Shown: piece by piece, positions 54,921 through 64,000 of the stretch | Numbering within the stretch: position 1 is the stretch's first letter | Layout of the letters: each line of letters starts with the position of its first letter | NCBI GenBank assembly: GCA_014075255.1 | Contig: CP046178.1 | Location: 2,064,894-2,128,893 of the forward strand | Length of the DNA: 64,000 nt | Direction of reading: 5' to 3' | Source: Gammaproteobacteria bacterium | GTDB taxonomy: Bacteria > Pseudomonadota > Gammaproteobacteria > UBA4575 | Translations under genes and position numbers: made by a program | The notes under the pieces: model-generated | What the model was told of the DNA's origin: nothing | Seen by the model: the letters and a program-made list of their open reading frames with translations, nothing else | Databases searched by the model: none

Positions 54921-54949
54921 TGCAAGCAATGAACGATTGCATTGCTGCA
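54921..54949 (+). promoter_or_regulatory. Hairpin in the rho leader
   Basis: TGCAAGCAATG (54921-54931) pairs with CATTGCTGCA (54940-54949) with one bulged A, leaving an eight-base loop; 42 bases before the rho ATG. In many bacteria the rho leader mediates autoregulation by Rho-dependent attenuation. Such a role here is inference. Confidence 0.45.
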
Positions 54950-54990
54950 AAAATCATCCTTTACCTATTTAACCAACAGACTTATATGCT

Positions 54991-56250
54991 ATGAATTTAA
55001 CCGAACTAAAAATAAAACCAGCTGCTGAATTGATTGATATTGCTGCGGATATGAAAATCGACAATTTGTCGCGATCACGTAAGCAAGACATTATATTTTC
55101 AATTCTTAAAGCGCATGCCAAGAATGGTGAAGATATTCTCGGTGATGGTGTATTAGAGATTCTGCAAGATGGTTTTGGATTTTTACGTTCTGCGGATTGT
55201 TCATATCTTGCTGGGCCAGATGACATATATGTTTCCCCTAGCCAGATTCGCAGATTTGGCTTGCGTACTGGCGATACCGTTTCAGGGAAAATTCGTCCAC
55301 CAAAAGATAGCGAACGTTATTTTGCTATGCTTAAAGTGGACAAGATTAACTTCGACAAACCTGAAAATGCTAAGCGCAAAATCTTATTTGAAAATTTAAC
55401 TCCATTACATCCGGATGAGCGTTTGAAGCTTGAACGCGGCAATGGCAGCACTGAAGATATTACTGCACGAATTATTGATATCTGTGCGCCGATTGGAAAG
55501 GGTCAGCGCGGTTTGATTGTTTCACCACCTAAGGCTGGTAAAACGTTGATGCTGCAAAACATTGCGCAGAGTATTACAACCAATCAGCCTGAGTGTTTTC
55601 TCATCGTATTACTAATCGACGAAAGACCGGAAGAGGTCACCGAAATGTCACGTATGGTGCAGGGTGAGGTGGTATCCAGTACTTTTGATGAACCCGCTAG
55701 TCGTCATGTGCAAGTTGCTGAAATGGTCATTGAAAAAGCGAAGCGCTTAGTGGAACACAAGAAAGATGTTGTGATTCTGCTGGACTCGATTACACGTCTT
55801 GCACGCGCCTATAACACGGTGGTTCCTGCATCAGGTAAGGTGTTAACTGGTGGTGTGGATGCCAACGCATTACAAAGGCCAAAACGATTTTTTGGTGCTG
55901 CGAGAAATATTGAAGAAGGTGGCAGTCTTACCATAATTGCAACTGCGCTAGTAGAAACGGGTTCTAAGATGGATGAAGTGATCTACGAAGAATTTAAAGG
56001 CACCGGTAATATGGAAATCCATATGGACCGCCGCATTGCAGAAAAACGTGTATTCCCAGCGATTAACATTAATCGTTCAGGCACGCGTCGTGAAGAATTA
56101 ATCACCGATAAGGATGAGTTAGCCAAAATATGGGTATTGCGCAAGTTCTTACATCCTATGGATGAGATCGAAGCGATTGATTTCATGCTAGCGCGTATGC
56201 AATCTTCCAAGACTAATAATGAATTTTTTGATGCGATGAAAAGGTCGTAA
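54991..56250 (+). CDS. rho: Transcription termination factor Rho
   Basis: A 419-residue RNA-dependent hexameric ATPase. N-terminal RNA-binding OSB with GFGFLRS-type segment (about residues 60-70), Walker [10 protein letters not shown] (178-186), [10 protein letters not shown] and Walker [15 protein letters not shown]-loop and C-terminal motifs all intact. Standard length for gammaproteobacteria, no insertion. Its 261-base upstream region holds the trxA terminator and a hairpin. Confidence 0.98.
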   Translation: MNLTELKIKPAAELIDIAADMKIDNLSRSRKQDIIFSILKAHAKNGEDILGDGVLEILQDGFGFLRSADCSYLAGPDDIYVSPSQIRRFGLRTGDTVSGKIRPPKDSERYFAMLKVDKINFDKPENAKRKILFENLTPLHPDERLKLERGNGSTEDITARIIDICAPIGKGQRGLIVSPPKAGKTLMLQNIAQSITTNQPECFLIVLLIDERPEEVTEMSRMVQGEVVSSTFDEPASRHVQVAEMVIEKAKRLVEHKKDVVILLDSITRLARAYNTVVPASGKVLTGGVDANALQRPKRFFGAARNIEEGGSLTIIATALVETGSKMDEVIYEEFKGTGNMEIHMDRRIAEKRVFPAININRSGTRREELITDKDELAKIWVLRKFLHPMDEIEAIDFMLARMQSSKTNNEFFDAMKRS

Positions 56251-56297
56251 GGTACAAGTCTTGATGAAACGCTCATAAATAACGTTTCTATTAGATG

Positions 56298-56903
56298 CTA
56301 GGCTTTCTGCTGGTGGCTTTTAAACGCTAAAACCTGAAACACCCTATCAATTGTATTGTCAATGGTCTCGGGACTCGCATGCAATTGTGCCAGTACTCGA
56401 TGCCCAAATAACAAAGTCATTAAAAAGCGTGCTAACTCAATAGGATTTTCTTCACATATAATTTCGCTATTCTTTTGTGCTTTAACTAATAGTACATAAA
56501 TGCGTGATTCAATTTCTTGAAGCTTTAACTGTACATAGTAACGTAATTCTTTTTCATCGTCGGGTATCTCAAATGCGCCGTAGACGAGTAGGCAGTGTGC
56601 ATCGGGAGTGCGGTTCGACATGCTATCTCCCGTCATTTTGAAAAAAGCTTTTAATGCGTCTAGGCAGTTGTCATTTTGTTCATCACAGGCATCCAAATAC
56701 GCAACTTGGCGTTTTGTGTAGTACTCAATAACTTCCGTATATAAACCTGATTTGTTTTCAAAAGCAGAATAGATGCTGCCAGGCTGCAAGCCGGTAGCTT
56801 TAGTGATGTCTTTTATGGTGGTACGTTGAAAACCATTACGCAAAAAAACTTGCGATGCTTTATCAAGCACATCATCCCGCTCAAAAGCCGGTTGCCGCCC
56901 CAT
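56298..56903 (-). CDS. TetR/AcrR family transcriptional regulator
   Basis: A 201-residue repressor-type protein. Helix-turn-helix TTIKDITKATGLQPGSIYSAFENKSGLY at about residues 30-57 is followed by an all-helical ligand domain. ATG 56903 (MGRQPAFERDD) has AGGGG nine bases upstream; ATG 56912 lies too close to it. The divergent gene is absent: purD lies downstream on the same strand across 330 bases. The likely target is its own promoter, via the adjacent palindrome. Confidence 0.9.
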   Translation of the reverse strand: MGRQPAFERDDVLDKASQVFLRNGFQRTTIKDITKATGLQPGSIYSAFENKSGLYTEVIEYYTKRQVAYLDACDEQNDNCLDALKAFFKMTGDSMSNRTPDAHCLLVYGAFEIPDDEKELRYYVQLKLQEIESRIYVLLVKAQKNSEIICEENPIELARFLMTLLFGHRVLAQLHASPETIDNTIDRVFQVLAFKSHQQKA

Positions 56904-56933
56904 AGCAATCATCCCCTATGACATTAATTTGTC

Positions 56934-56959
56934 GCTCAGCAATTAAATAATTGTTGAGC
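56934..56959. promoter_or_regulatory. Palindrome near the tetR start, candidate TetR operator
   Basis: GCTCAGCAATT (56934-56944), AAAT, AATTGTTGAGC (56949-56959): 11-base arms with one mismatch, 31 bases upstream of the tetR ATG. Size and position suit an autoregulatory TetR operator. Confidence 0.6.
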
Positions 56960-57210
56960 AGTTGATCAATTATAAATGTAAATATATGTATTTATTTATT
57001 ATTTCTACTCAATATAAGTGATTTATAATAACTGTCAATGTAAGTAAAGGCTTATGGCTATATTAGAGCACTTAAATATAAGTAAACGGTGAGCTGCTTG
57101 GATAATGCGTCGCGTTAAAGTTAGCGAGAAAGGTTGTGAATGCTATAAATAGCTTAAAATGCAATAAATATTTGTTTAACAAAAGTTATATTAGTAAGGG
57201 CAAGTTGCTA
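56960..57210. other. Intergenic region between tetR and purD
   Basis: 251 AT-rich bases. No gene of normal size; two tiny plus-strand frames (12 codons near 57053, MRRVKVSEKGCECYK from about 57104). TTGATC-17-TATGTA near 56963-56991 and a perfect TATAAT near 57024 may be plus-strand promoter parts. See the finding on a possible small RNA. Confidence 0.35.
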
Positions 57211-57245
57211 ATAATAATTGAGTAAGCGCTCAATAATTATTTTTT
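57211..57245 (+). terminator. Plus-strand terminator-like hairpin overlapping the purD stop
   Basis: ATAATAATTGAG (57211-57222) pairs with CTCAATAATTAT (57229-57240), one mismatch, loop TAAGCG, then five more Ts on the plus strand. The minus-strand side, which would end purD, lacks a T-tract. Therefore it reads as a terminator for plus-strand transcription from the tetR side. Confidence 0.5.
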
Positions 57246-58511
57246 AATGGCACGATAACCGATATCATTTCTATAAAACATATTCGGCCAGTTTATTTTT
57301 TTTACAACTTTGTAGGCAAGCTTTTGAGCCTCCGTAATATTGTCTCCAAGTGCGGTTGCGCATAATACACGACCGCCATTGGTTACAACATTGCCATCAT
57401 CTATTTTGGTGCCAGCGTGAAACACTTTTTGTGTTGCAGAATCTTCAGGTAAACCTTGGATGATTTCACCTTTTTTGTAATTTTCAGGATATCCTCCTGC
57501 TGCAAGCACGACACCTAATGCAACGCGAGTATCCCACTTAATCGTGTGTTGATCTAATTGTTGATTTGCTCCCGCTAAACACAGTTCAGCAAAATCTGAT
57601 TGCATGCGCATGAGTATCGGTTGGGTTTCAGGATCACCAAACCGGCAATTAAATTCCAGTACCTTGGGCGTTAAGTCCTCGCCGATCATCAGACCGGCAT
57701 ATAAGAAACCGACATAGGGAGTACCTTGCTTAGCAAATCCATTCACAACGGGTGTAATCACTTGATCTAATATTTTTTGATGCATAGCCGTGTCTACTAT
57801 GGGTGCTGGAGAGTATGCGCCCATGCCGCCGGTGTTCGGTCCTTGGTCACCATCGTCTCGTGCTTTGTGATCTTGTGAGCTAGCGAGTGGCAAAATGTTT
57901 TTACCATCCACCATACAAATAAAACTCGCTTCTTCACCTTGGATAAACTCTTCCACCACAATGCGATGTCCTGCATTGCCAAAACTTGAGCCACTGAGCA
58001 TGTGTTCAGCGCATTGCAAGGCTTCTTGTTTGTTTTGTGCAATTACAACACCTTTGCCAGCGGCTAAACCATCCGCTTTGATAACGATTGGGAAAGATTG
58101 CGAGGAAATAAAATCTTCGGCTTCTTGGTAATTAGTAAAAACTGCGTAGCCACCGGTTGGGATACCGTTTTGCTGCATGAATTGTTTAGCAAAGGCTTTA
58201 GAGCCTTCTAGTTGCGCAGTTGCAGCGGTGGGACCATAGATGGGTAGTGATGATGGGTTAAATTCATCAACAATACCTGCTACTAAAGGAGCCTCTGGGC
58301 CGACTATTGTGAGATCAATTTTTTCTTGTTTTGCAAAAGATTTCAGTTCAGAAATATTTTCTACATCGATAGCAATATTTTCAGTTTTGGTTTCAACTGC
58401 GGTGCCTGCATTTCCAGGTGCTACAAAAATTTTAGTAACGCTAGGAGACTGACTTAATTTCCATGCCAATGCATGTTCGCGGCCGCCGCCGCCAATGACG
58501 AGTATTTTCAT
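57237..58511 (-). CDS. purD: Phosphoribosylamine-glycine ligase PurD
   Basis: A 424-residue ATP-grasp enzyme, second step of purine synthesis. N-terminal ILVIGGGGREHALAWKL, VGPEAPL, the ATP-grasp loop VIKADGLAAGKGVV, and metal residues in EFNCRFGDPETQ. Normal length. In Pseudomonas and E. coli purH and purD adjoin; here an AEC-family gene sits between them. Confidence 0.97.
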   Translation of the reverse strand: MKILVIGGGGREHALAWKLSQSPSVTKIFVAPGNAGTAVETKTENIAIDVENISELKSFAKQEKIDLTIVGPEAPLVAGIVDEFNPSSLPIYGPTAATAQLEGSKAFAKQFMQQNGIPTGGYAVFTNYQEAEDFISSQSFPIVIKADGLAAGKGVVIAQNKQEALQCAEHMLSGSSFGNAGHRIVVEEFIQGEEASFICMVDGKNILPLASSQDHKARDDGDQGPNTGGMGAYSPAPIVDTAMHQKILDQVITPVVNGFAKQGTPYVGFLYAGLMIGEDLTPKVLEFNCRFGDPETQPILMRMQSDFAELCLAGANQQLDQHTIKWDTRVALGVVLAAGGYPENYKKGEIIQGLPEDSATQKVFHAGTKIDDGNVVTNGGRVLCATALGDNITEAQKLAYKVVKKINWPNMFYRNDIGYRAIKK

Positions 58512-58556
58512 TTAATGTATCTAGTATTATTTTTGGTTATAAATCTGGCAATAAAA

Positions 58557-59447
58557 TTAGGAATAATTTGTTAGCACGTAGGCTAGAGCTATAGGCAAAG
58601 TAATCATAGCGAATAGGTTGCCGAGTAACACTATAGATGCAACGGACTTCGGTTGCTGATTAAATCTTTCTGCAAATAAAAAATTCATTACCGCAGGGGG
58701 TAAGGTGCCAAAGAGAAGTAAAGAGCCTGCCTGTATTGCAGTGAAGTCAAATAACATTACTAATGCGAAGGCAATGCAGAATCCTACCGTTGGAGTTAGC
58801 ACTGCAAACAGTAAGCCTATTTTCCATTCTTGTAAGTCGATCGATGCTATGCGAACGCCTAATGAAAATAACATTAATGGAATAGCTATTTGACCAAGCA
58901 TGGTGATGGGTAGCATGGCGCTTTCAGGAATCACGATAGGTGATACGTTGATGGCTAATGCGACGATAGCCGCCCAAATTACAGTTTGTCGCAACAGAAC
59001 CTTGATGCCCTGTCCTGCACTTAGAATATATGTGCCTAGGCCATAGTGCAGCAGGTTACCTACTAAAAATAAAACCAAGCCAGTAACCAAACCAGGCTTA
59101 CCAAACGCAAGGCTCATGATGGGTAAACCAACATTGCCCGCATTATGAAACATCATCGGAGGTGCGATCGTGCGTAAAGGATAATGGGTGAGTTTAGAAA
59201 TCAAAAAGGCTATGACACCAGCGAGTAGAACAATTGCTAACCCAGCTAGGGCCAATGATATATGTGGCGCTAGTGAAAAAGTTTTGTCACTTAGAGAAGA
59301 AAAAACCAATGCCGGCACAAATACATCTAAATTAAGATGGTTTGCGGTACGCATTTCTAGCTTTGAAGTGCGCCCTAATACAGCGCCCACTGCCACGATC
59401 GCAACAATCGGGAACATGATGCTGATAATTTGAGTAATAAGCGCCAT
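58557..59447 (-). CDS. AEC-family (auxin efflux carrier-like) transporter
   Basis: A 296-residue, ten-helix carrier with the family features: LNLDVFVPALVFSSL, FHNAGNVGLPIM in helix 4, and a second GNLLHYGLGTYIL half. Members move malate, other anions or unknown substrates. It lies between purH (131 bases upstream) and purD (45 bases downstream) on the same strand, so likely cotranscribed with purD. Substrate not predictable. Confidence 0.88.
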   Translation of the reverse strand: MALITQIISIMFPIVAIVAVGAVLGRTSKLEMRTANHLNLDVFVPALVFSSLSDKTFSLAPHISLALAGLAIVLLAGVIAFLISKLTHYPLRTIAPPMMFHNAGNVGLPIMSLAFGKPGLVTGLVLFLVGNLLHYGLGTYILSAGQGIKVLLRQTVIWAAIVALAINVSPIVIPESAMLPITMLGQIAIPLMLFSLGVRIASIDLQEWKIGLLFAVLTPTVGFCIAFALVMLFDFTAIQAGSLLLFGTLPPAVMNFLFAERFNQQPKSVASIVLLGNLFAMITLPIALAYVLTNYS

Positions 59448-59578
59448 GTGGTATTTAGATTCTCTAGGTCAGTTTATTAAGTATTTGAGCTAGAGATATT
59501 GTTCGGCTAGTTGTTGCTCCTGCAATACTTGCATACAGTACATCCATGTAAATACGCGTTACAAAAGGTCAGCTCAAA

Positions 59579-61153
59579 TTAATGACGGAAGTGTCGCATG
59601 TTGGTTAACACCATTGCCATGCCAAGCTCATCAACCGCCTCAATCACATCTTTATCATTAATAGAGCCACCCGGATGGATGATCGCTGTAATTCCATTCT
59701 CATGTGCTGCATCGATGGCATCTCTAAAAGGAAAAAATGCATCTGAAGCCATAACCGATCCTGCAACTACTAAGTTAACATCCTGGGCTTTAATCGCAGC
59801 GATGCGAGCAGAATAAATACGACTCATTTGACCTGCACCTACACCAATAGTTTGTTGATTGCGTACATAGACGATGGCATTAGATTTAACAAACTTAACT
59901 ACCTTCCATGCAAATAAGAGGTCAGTGAGTTCTTGTTCAGTAGGTTGGCGTTTAGAAACAATTTTTAGATCATCTTTTTTGATAACTCCTAAGTCTCGGT
60001 CTTGTACTAATAGGCCGCCAATGACGCGTTTGTAGTCAAACGACTCAAAGGTGCCGTCCCACGCTCCGCATTCAAGTACGCGAACATTTTTTTTATCTGC
60101 TAAAACTTTACGAGTTTCATCTGGAATAGTGGGTGCAATTAAAACTTCAACAAACTGACGATCAATAATGGCCTTAGCAGTGTCTGCGTCTAAGGCTTGG
60201 TTGAAGGCAATGATGCCTCCAAATGCGGATGTAGGATCCGTTTGATAAGCAAGCTCATAGGCTTGTAAAATAGTATCTGCAGTTGCAACGCCGCAAGGAT
60301 TGGCATGTTTAACGATTACACATGCAGGGGTTGTAAACTGTCGCACACATTCTAATGCAGCATCAGTGTCTGCAACGTTATTATATGAAAGCTCTTTGCC
60401 CTGAATAACATTTGAGGTTGCAACACTAGGTTCGAGCACACCTTCTTCTATGTAAAATGCACCACGCTGATGTGGATTCTCTCCGTAGCGTAGAACCTGT
60501 GATTGTTGAAACTGAAGATTAAGCGTGCGAGGAAAGATTTCGTCACTATTCGGTAATTTCTTGCCTAAATAGTTTGCAATCATGCCGTCGTATTGTGAGG
60601 TGTGCTCAAAGGTTTTAACTGCAAGATCAAAGCGCAGCTCATCATCTAATACACAATCGTTACTATTGAGCTTATCTAGTATCGTTACATAATCTGCAGG
60701 ATTAACTACAACTGCAACATGCTGATGATTTTTGGCTGCTGCACGTAACATGGTGGGTCCACCAATATCGATATTTTCAATCGCATCTTCTAGTGAGCAG
60801 TCCGGATTCGCTACTGTAGCGGCGAATGGGTATAAATTAATGACCACTAAATCTATTGGCGGAATATCATGTTGTTGCATGACCTCATCATCAATCCCAC
60901 GACGCCCCAGTATACCGCCATGAATTTTAGGGTGTAATGTTTTAACCCGGCCATCCATCATTTCGGGAAAGCCAGTGTGGTCGGATACTTCTGTTACAGA
61001 AATTCCATTTTCACTAATTAATTTGGCGGTGCCGCCGGTAGATAGCAACTCAATTTTTAATTTACTTAACTCGCGCGCGAAATCAACGATGCCGGTCTTA
61101 TCGGAAACGCTGATTAAGGCACGCCGAACAGTTTGTGGCCCTATATTTGCCAA
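59579..61153 (-). CDS. purH: Bifunctional AICAR transformylase/IMP cyclohydrolase PurH
   Basis: A 524-residue enzyme for the last two steps of IMP synthesis. N-terminal MGS-like IMP cyclohydrolase ([39 protein letters not shown]), then the transformylase domain with KHANPCGVA and [14 protein letters not shown] appears to be the start ([13 protein letters not shown]); no in-frame ATG is nearer. Fis, dusB, a DUF3426 protein and prmA precede it on the same strand. Confidence 0.97.
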   Translation of the reverse strand: MANIGPQTVRRALISVSDKTGIVDFARELSKLKIELLSTGGTAKLISENGISVTEVSDHTGFPEMMDGRVKTLHPKIHGGILGRRGIDDEVMQQHDIPPIDLVVINLYPFAATVANPDCSLEDAIENIDIGGPTMLRAAAKNHQHVAVVVNPADYVTILDKLNSNDCVLDDELRFDLAVKTFEHTSQYDGMIANYLGKKLPNSDEIFPRTLNLQFQQSQVLRYGENPHQRGAFYIEEGVLEPSVATSNVIQGKELSYNNVADTDAALECVRQFTTPACVIVKHANPCGVATADTILQAYELAYQTDPTSAFGGIIAFNQALDADTAKAIIDRQFVEVLIAPTIPDETRKVLADKKNVRVLECGAWDGTFESFDYKRVIGGLLVQDRDLGVIKKDDLKIVSKRQPTEQELTDLLFAWKVVKFVKSNAIVYVRNQQTIGVGAGQMSRIYSARIAAIKAQDVNLVVAGSVMASDAFFPFRDAIDAAHENGITAIIHPGGSINDKDVIEAVDELGMAMVLTNMRHFRH

Positions 61154-61210
61154 CTAGGAATAGCCAGGGAAAAGATCTAATTTAATTCGAGGGTTAGTGC
61201 AGTTGGCCTA

Positions 61211-61492
61211 CTAGTTTAGGCCGTATAATTTAAGTTTTTTGCGTAGCGTACCGCGGTTGAGTCCTAGGCATCTGGCAGCTTTGGTTTGGTTGCCATTGCA
61301 GTATTCCATTACCGATTCAAGTAGCGGTCGCTCTACTTCTTCAGTAAACATTTTATACAGCTCTTCAGGCTCGTGACCACTTAAAGAGTTTAAGTAAAGG
61401 CGTAACGAATTTTTTACATTGTCACGCAAAGGCGACTTGCGACGCTCTTGATGTAAAGTGGCTACTTGTGCTGTAGAAAATGATGCATTCAT
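61211..61492 (-). CDS. fis: DNA-binding protein Fis
   Basis: A 93-residue nucleoid protein of normal size. The C-terminal helix-turn-helix NQTKAARCLGLNRGTLRKKL is intact, and the N-terminal flexible hairpin precedes it. dusB and fis are the universal enteric pair (yhdG-fis); the start overlaps the dusB end by four bases (ATGA). Confidence 0.97.
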   Translation of the reverse strand: MNASFSTAQVATLHQERRKSPLRDNVKNSLRLYLNSLSGHEPEELYKMFTEEVERPLLESVMEYCNGNQTKAARCLGLNRGTLRKKLKLYGLN

Positions 61493-62520
61493 GCGGCTAA
61501 CTCCGTTATGTTTGTATGCTGATTTTTAAAGAATTCTTTTAAGTATTTTTGTTGTTGCTGTGGGCAATCTGCTTTCAACAACAAATCTTTATATATCGCA
61601 TAGCCTTTATAATTTTTTAAGTACCAAGTGATATGTTTTCGAGCAACACGTACTCCCACGTTAATTCCATAATGCGAATACAACCCAACTATGTGAGTGA
61701 GTACTACGCTTTCGATTTCTTCCAATGAGGGTGTAGGCAACGTCTTTTTATTTTGTAATAGGTAATTTACTTGATTAAATATCCAAGGATTACCTTGCGC
61801 CGCTCTTCCAATCATAATCGCATTTGCTCCAGTAAAAGCCAAGACCTTTTTTGCAGTTTGTGGTGAATTAATATCACCGTTTGCAATTACTGGAATTGAC
61901 ACAATATTTTTTACAGATTTTATTGTGTTGTATTCAGCATTGCCCTTATACATGCATTGACGTGTGCGTCCATGTATGGCAAGCGATTGTATGCCTGAAG
62001 ATTCAGCTATTTTTGCAATGTTTATTGCATTGCGTTGTTTGGGGGTTATACCGGTACGTATCTTTAGCGTAACTGGTGCATCTACTGCATTAACTACCGC
62101 TTCTAAAATGTCGCCAACATTTTTTTCGTCGGCTAACAGGGCTGAACCTGCATTACTTTTACAAACTTTTTTTGCAGGACAACCCATATTGATATCAATA
62201 ATTTGCGCGCCTTTGTCGATACAAAGTTTTGCAGCAGTTGCCATAATTTGTGGTTGCGTTCCTGAAATTTGCACAATGCGTGGTTCAGGATCGGTAGGTT
62301 TGATAATGCGTTGCGAACTTTTATTGCTTTTCCACTGTGCAATATCTGAGGTAAGCATTTCAGCTACCGTTGCAGCGGCGCCTTGTTGCATACAAATATT
62401 GCGATATACGCTATCTGTAATGCCTGCCATAGGGGCTAACAACACGTTACTAGAAAGTGTATATGGCCCTATTTTCAAGGGCTTATAGTTAACAGAATGT
62501 TTAGTGGAATTCGAATTCAT
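61489..62520 (-). CDS. dusB: tRNA-dihydrouridine synthase B
   Basis: A 343-residue FMN enzyme reducing uridines in the tRNA D-loop. LLAPMAGITDSVYR start, QISGTQPQIM, the catalytic Cys in INMGCPAKKVCKSNAGSAL (CKSN), VTLKIRTG, and VIANGDINSPQTA. Position between a DUF3426 gene (20-base overlap) and fis (4-base overlap) indicates one transcript. Confidence 0.96.
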   Translation of the reverse strand: MNSNSTKHSVNYKPLKIGPYTLSSNVLLAPMAGITDSVYRNICMQQGAAATVAEMLTSDIAQWKSNKSSQRIIKPTDPEPRIVQISGTQPQIMATAAKLCIDKGAQIIDINMGCPAKKVCKSNAGSALLADEKNVGDILEAVVNAVDAPVTLKIRTGITPKQRNAINIAKIAESSGIQSLAIHGRTRQCMYKGNAEYNTIKSVKNIVSIPVIANGDINSPQTAKKVLAFTGANAIMIGRAAQGNPWIFNQVNYLLQNKKTLPTPSLEEIESVVLTHIVGLYSHYGINVGVRVARKHITWYLKNYKGYAIYKDLLLKADCPQQQQKYLKEFFKNQHTNITELAA

Positions 62521-63313
62521 ATGCGATCACTTTATTGCCAGGATCTAACACTTCTAGGCGTGCGCCTACCGGTTGATCTGTGGGCATAAGTGTATCCGCA
62601 AGTGATTTATTAACAAGGTAGTCTTTTGGGCTAAAGCGACGTACGGCAACAATTTTTCCATGGGTGTCGAGTAATGTGATCTCTAACAATGGATAAGCTT
62701 GCGCTAACCGGCCCTGGTTTACAAAAGAGGTAGTTATCATTAACGCTTCTTTTACGTTCGGATGTGTATATATATTACGGTTGAGAATTTTAATTGCGTT
62801 TAAATCACGTTGATTGTTTTCGCCACAGCCGACAGTATTACAAAAACCATTTACCCAAACGCGAGGCAGAATCTCTATATTTTGCCAGTAATTAATTTGT
62901 CCGAGAAAAAATAGCGCCAAGCCAATAGCACCTAATGTAAAAACAGCAATTTGAATAGGGCTATTTGTTTTAGTGAGTATATTGCCGCCAAAGTCATCGC
63001 GAATAACAGTTGGAATTCTTTCTGCATCCGTTAATGCGTCATCATCGCTTTGCTGCTCAAACTCAAGAGCCTCTGCATCGCCCGCTTCAGTATTTGTATC
63101 GTCGCTGGGCCATGGGTCATCGTTAAAGTCTTGGTTGTTTTCTGGATGCCAAGGTTCTGGGGTGGTTGCATTGGGATTGTGATCTTTTTCTATATGATCG
63201 CTACCATTAAAAACAGAATCACAAATTCCGCATCTAACTAAACCCTCTGCCATATGGAGTTGTTCAGTGGTGACACGAAATACAGCACGACACTCTGGGC
63301 ATTTGGTATACAT
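62501..63313 (-). CDS. Zinc-ribbon and DUF3426 domain membrane protein
   Basis: A 270-residue protein: N-terminal zinc ribbon CPEC...CGIC (residues 4-7 and 28-31; MJ0042-type), an acidic spacer, one transmembrane helix (about 125-146) and a periplasmic DUF3426 domain (from FCNTVGC). The family is unassigned but sits next to prmA-dusB-fis in many gammaproteobacteria. Confidence 0.92.
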   Translation of the reverse strand: MYTKCPECRAVFRVTTEQLHMAEGLVRCGICDSVFNGSDHIEKDHNPNATTPEPWHPENNQDFNDDPWPSDDTNTEAGDAEALEFEQQSDDDALTDAERIPTVIRDDFGGNILTKTNSPIQIAVFTLGAIGLALFFLGQINYWQNIEILPRVWVNGFCNTVGCGENNQRDLNAIKILNRNIYTHPNVKEALMITTSFVNQGRLAQAYPLLEITLLDTHGKIVAVRRFSPKDYLVNKSLADTLMPTDQPVGARLEVLDPGNKVIAYEFEFH

Positions 63314-63353
63314 TGTTAAGTAAGAACTATAACTTTATAGATTAACTTTAAAT

Positions 63354-64000
63354 TTAACTTAGAGAAGCTTCAATTAATAACCATTTATTTTTCGAGTGAA
63401 TAGTATCGAACTTAAAAGTGGGTTCATATACCTGCTTTATTTGGTCAAGCTGTTGTTCGAGTATACCGGATAAAATTATTTTGCTAGTAGGTGACATGAC
63501 TTTGGCGAAGTCTGCACTATATTTTAGTAAGGGTAATAACAGGACGTTGGCAATTAATACATCGCAGGTTTGCTGTGGTGGGCTGTCTGCTAACAATGTA
63601 TGTAATCTTTTCTCATCCACATTATTTTTACTAGCGTTTAAAAGAGTTGCTTGTACGGCTTGTGGGTCATGATCGATGGCTACAATGTGTTTGGCGCCTA
63701 GGTAATATGCGGCAATGGCAAGAATTCCAGAGCCACATCCAAAATCCATTACGGATTTATCTAATAACGGGTAATCGGCTAGCCATTGCAAGCACAATTC
63801 TGTTGTTGGATGCGTGCCGGTGCCGAAGGCTAAGCCAGGGTCGAGTTGAATATTAACTGCAAATGGATCTGGGCATGTCATCCAGCTAGGACATACCCAT
63901 AAGCGATCACTAAACTGCATAGGCCGCAAGTTTTGCATCCATATTTTTTGCCAGTCTTGATCTTGTATTGGCCGCTTACTGAGCTCAACGGAAGCCGTTA
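63354..64000 (-). CDS. prmA: Ribosomal protein L11 methyltransferase PrmA, N terminus outside window
   Basis: The frame remains open to the window edge (SVELSKRPIQDQDWQKIWMQN is readable upstream of residue MQNLRPM), so the first part of the gene lies outside. The visible 215 residues contain the PrmA signature LDPGLAFGTGTHPTT, SAM motif MDFGCGSGILAIAA, and NVLLLPLL. It methylates L11 at several lysines. First visible gene of the prmA-DUF3426-dusB-fis-purH operon. Confidence 0.95.
   Translation of the reverse strand, partial: TASVELSKRPIQDQDWQKIWMQNLRPMQFSDRLWVCPSWMTCPDPFAVNIQLDPGLAFGTGTHPTTELCLQWLADYPLLDKSVMDFGCGSGILAIAAYYLGAKHIVAIDHDPQAVQATLLNASKNNVDEKRLHTLLADSPPQQTCDVLIANVLLLPLLKYSADFAKVMSPTSKIILSGILEQQLDQIKQVYEPTFKFDTIHSKNKWLLIEASLS

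Noticed and set aside
56266-56290. GAAACG/CGTTTC hairpin after rho as terminator
   Set aside because: Six base pairs with an 11-base loop and no T-run; too weak to call.
61964-62488. 174-codon plus-strand frame inside dusB
   Set aside because: Antisense shadow of dusB, no recognisable domain.

Overview
The window is chromosomal DNA of a gammaproteobacterium of fairly low GC (low forties percent, judged by eye). Gene order is the evidence: aroB-aroK-pilQPONM next to a PBP1A gene; rpsU divergent from tsaD; ftsX-ftsE-ftsY beside rpoH, M16 peptidases, rsmD and coaD; a complete aa3-type cytochrome oxidase locus; trxA-rho; and prmA-DUF3426-dusB-fis-purH-purD. Many of these blocks resemble Pseudomonas gene order, but a XanB2/FkbO-type chorismatase, a GldA/F/G-type ABC operon and a CIRCE element before rpoH are not typical of Pseudomonas or enterics. 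I cannot name the genus. No tRNA, rRNA, CRISPR array, insertion sequence or intact prophage was found.

Layout. 0-9.3 kb: shikimate pathway genes (aroB, aroK), the type IV pilus alignment/secretin operon pilMNOPQ on the minus strand, and a divergent PBP1A gene. 9.3-14.7 kb: hemE, yqeY, rpsU, tsaD, plsY, and the late biotin genes bioH-bioC. 15-22.3 kb: cytochrome c oxidase genes coxB, coxA, ctaG, coxC, with DUF2244, DUF2909, SURF1, a SCO-like protein, ctaA and a previously easy-to-miss 33-codon membrane peptide overlapping the end of coxA. 22.3-26.8 kb: rpoH with a perfect CIRCE operator upstream, two small accessory genes (one Nu1-like), and ftsX-ftsE-ftsY. 26.9-36.3 kb: an M16 peptidase pair, rsmD, coaD, ggt, a DsbA-like protein, an alpha/beta hydrolase, mutM and a chorismatase. 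36.4-42.6 kb: the Gld-like ABC operon, a fatty-acid desaturase, rpmB-rpmG and folB-folK.

42.7-48 kb is the most accessory-looking part. After an orphan membrane protein there is a tight three-gene operon: a heme-oxygenase-like diiron/iron oxidase, a SAM methyltransferase, and a 908-residue adenylation-carrier protein-alpha/beta hydrolase fusion. It looks like a compact, probably undescribed small-molecule pathway and is the main lead of this report.

48-64 kb returns to housekeeping: a pteridine reductase, a MidA/NDUFAF7-type methyltransferase, uppP, a CCA-adding enzyme whose HD-domain signature is lost, a predicted aminopeptidase, an NDUFA9-like protein, trxA-rho, a TetR regulator with a nearby palindrome, purD, an AEC-family carrier interposed between purD and purH, then purH, fis, dusB, a zinc-ribbon/DUF3426 protein and the C-terminal part of prmA. 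A plus-strand terminator-like hairpin at the end of purD with no annotated upstream gene suggests a small RNA in the tetR-purD gap.
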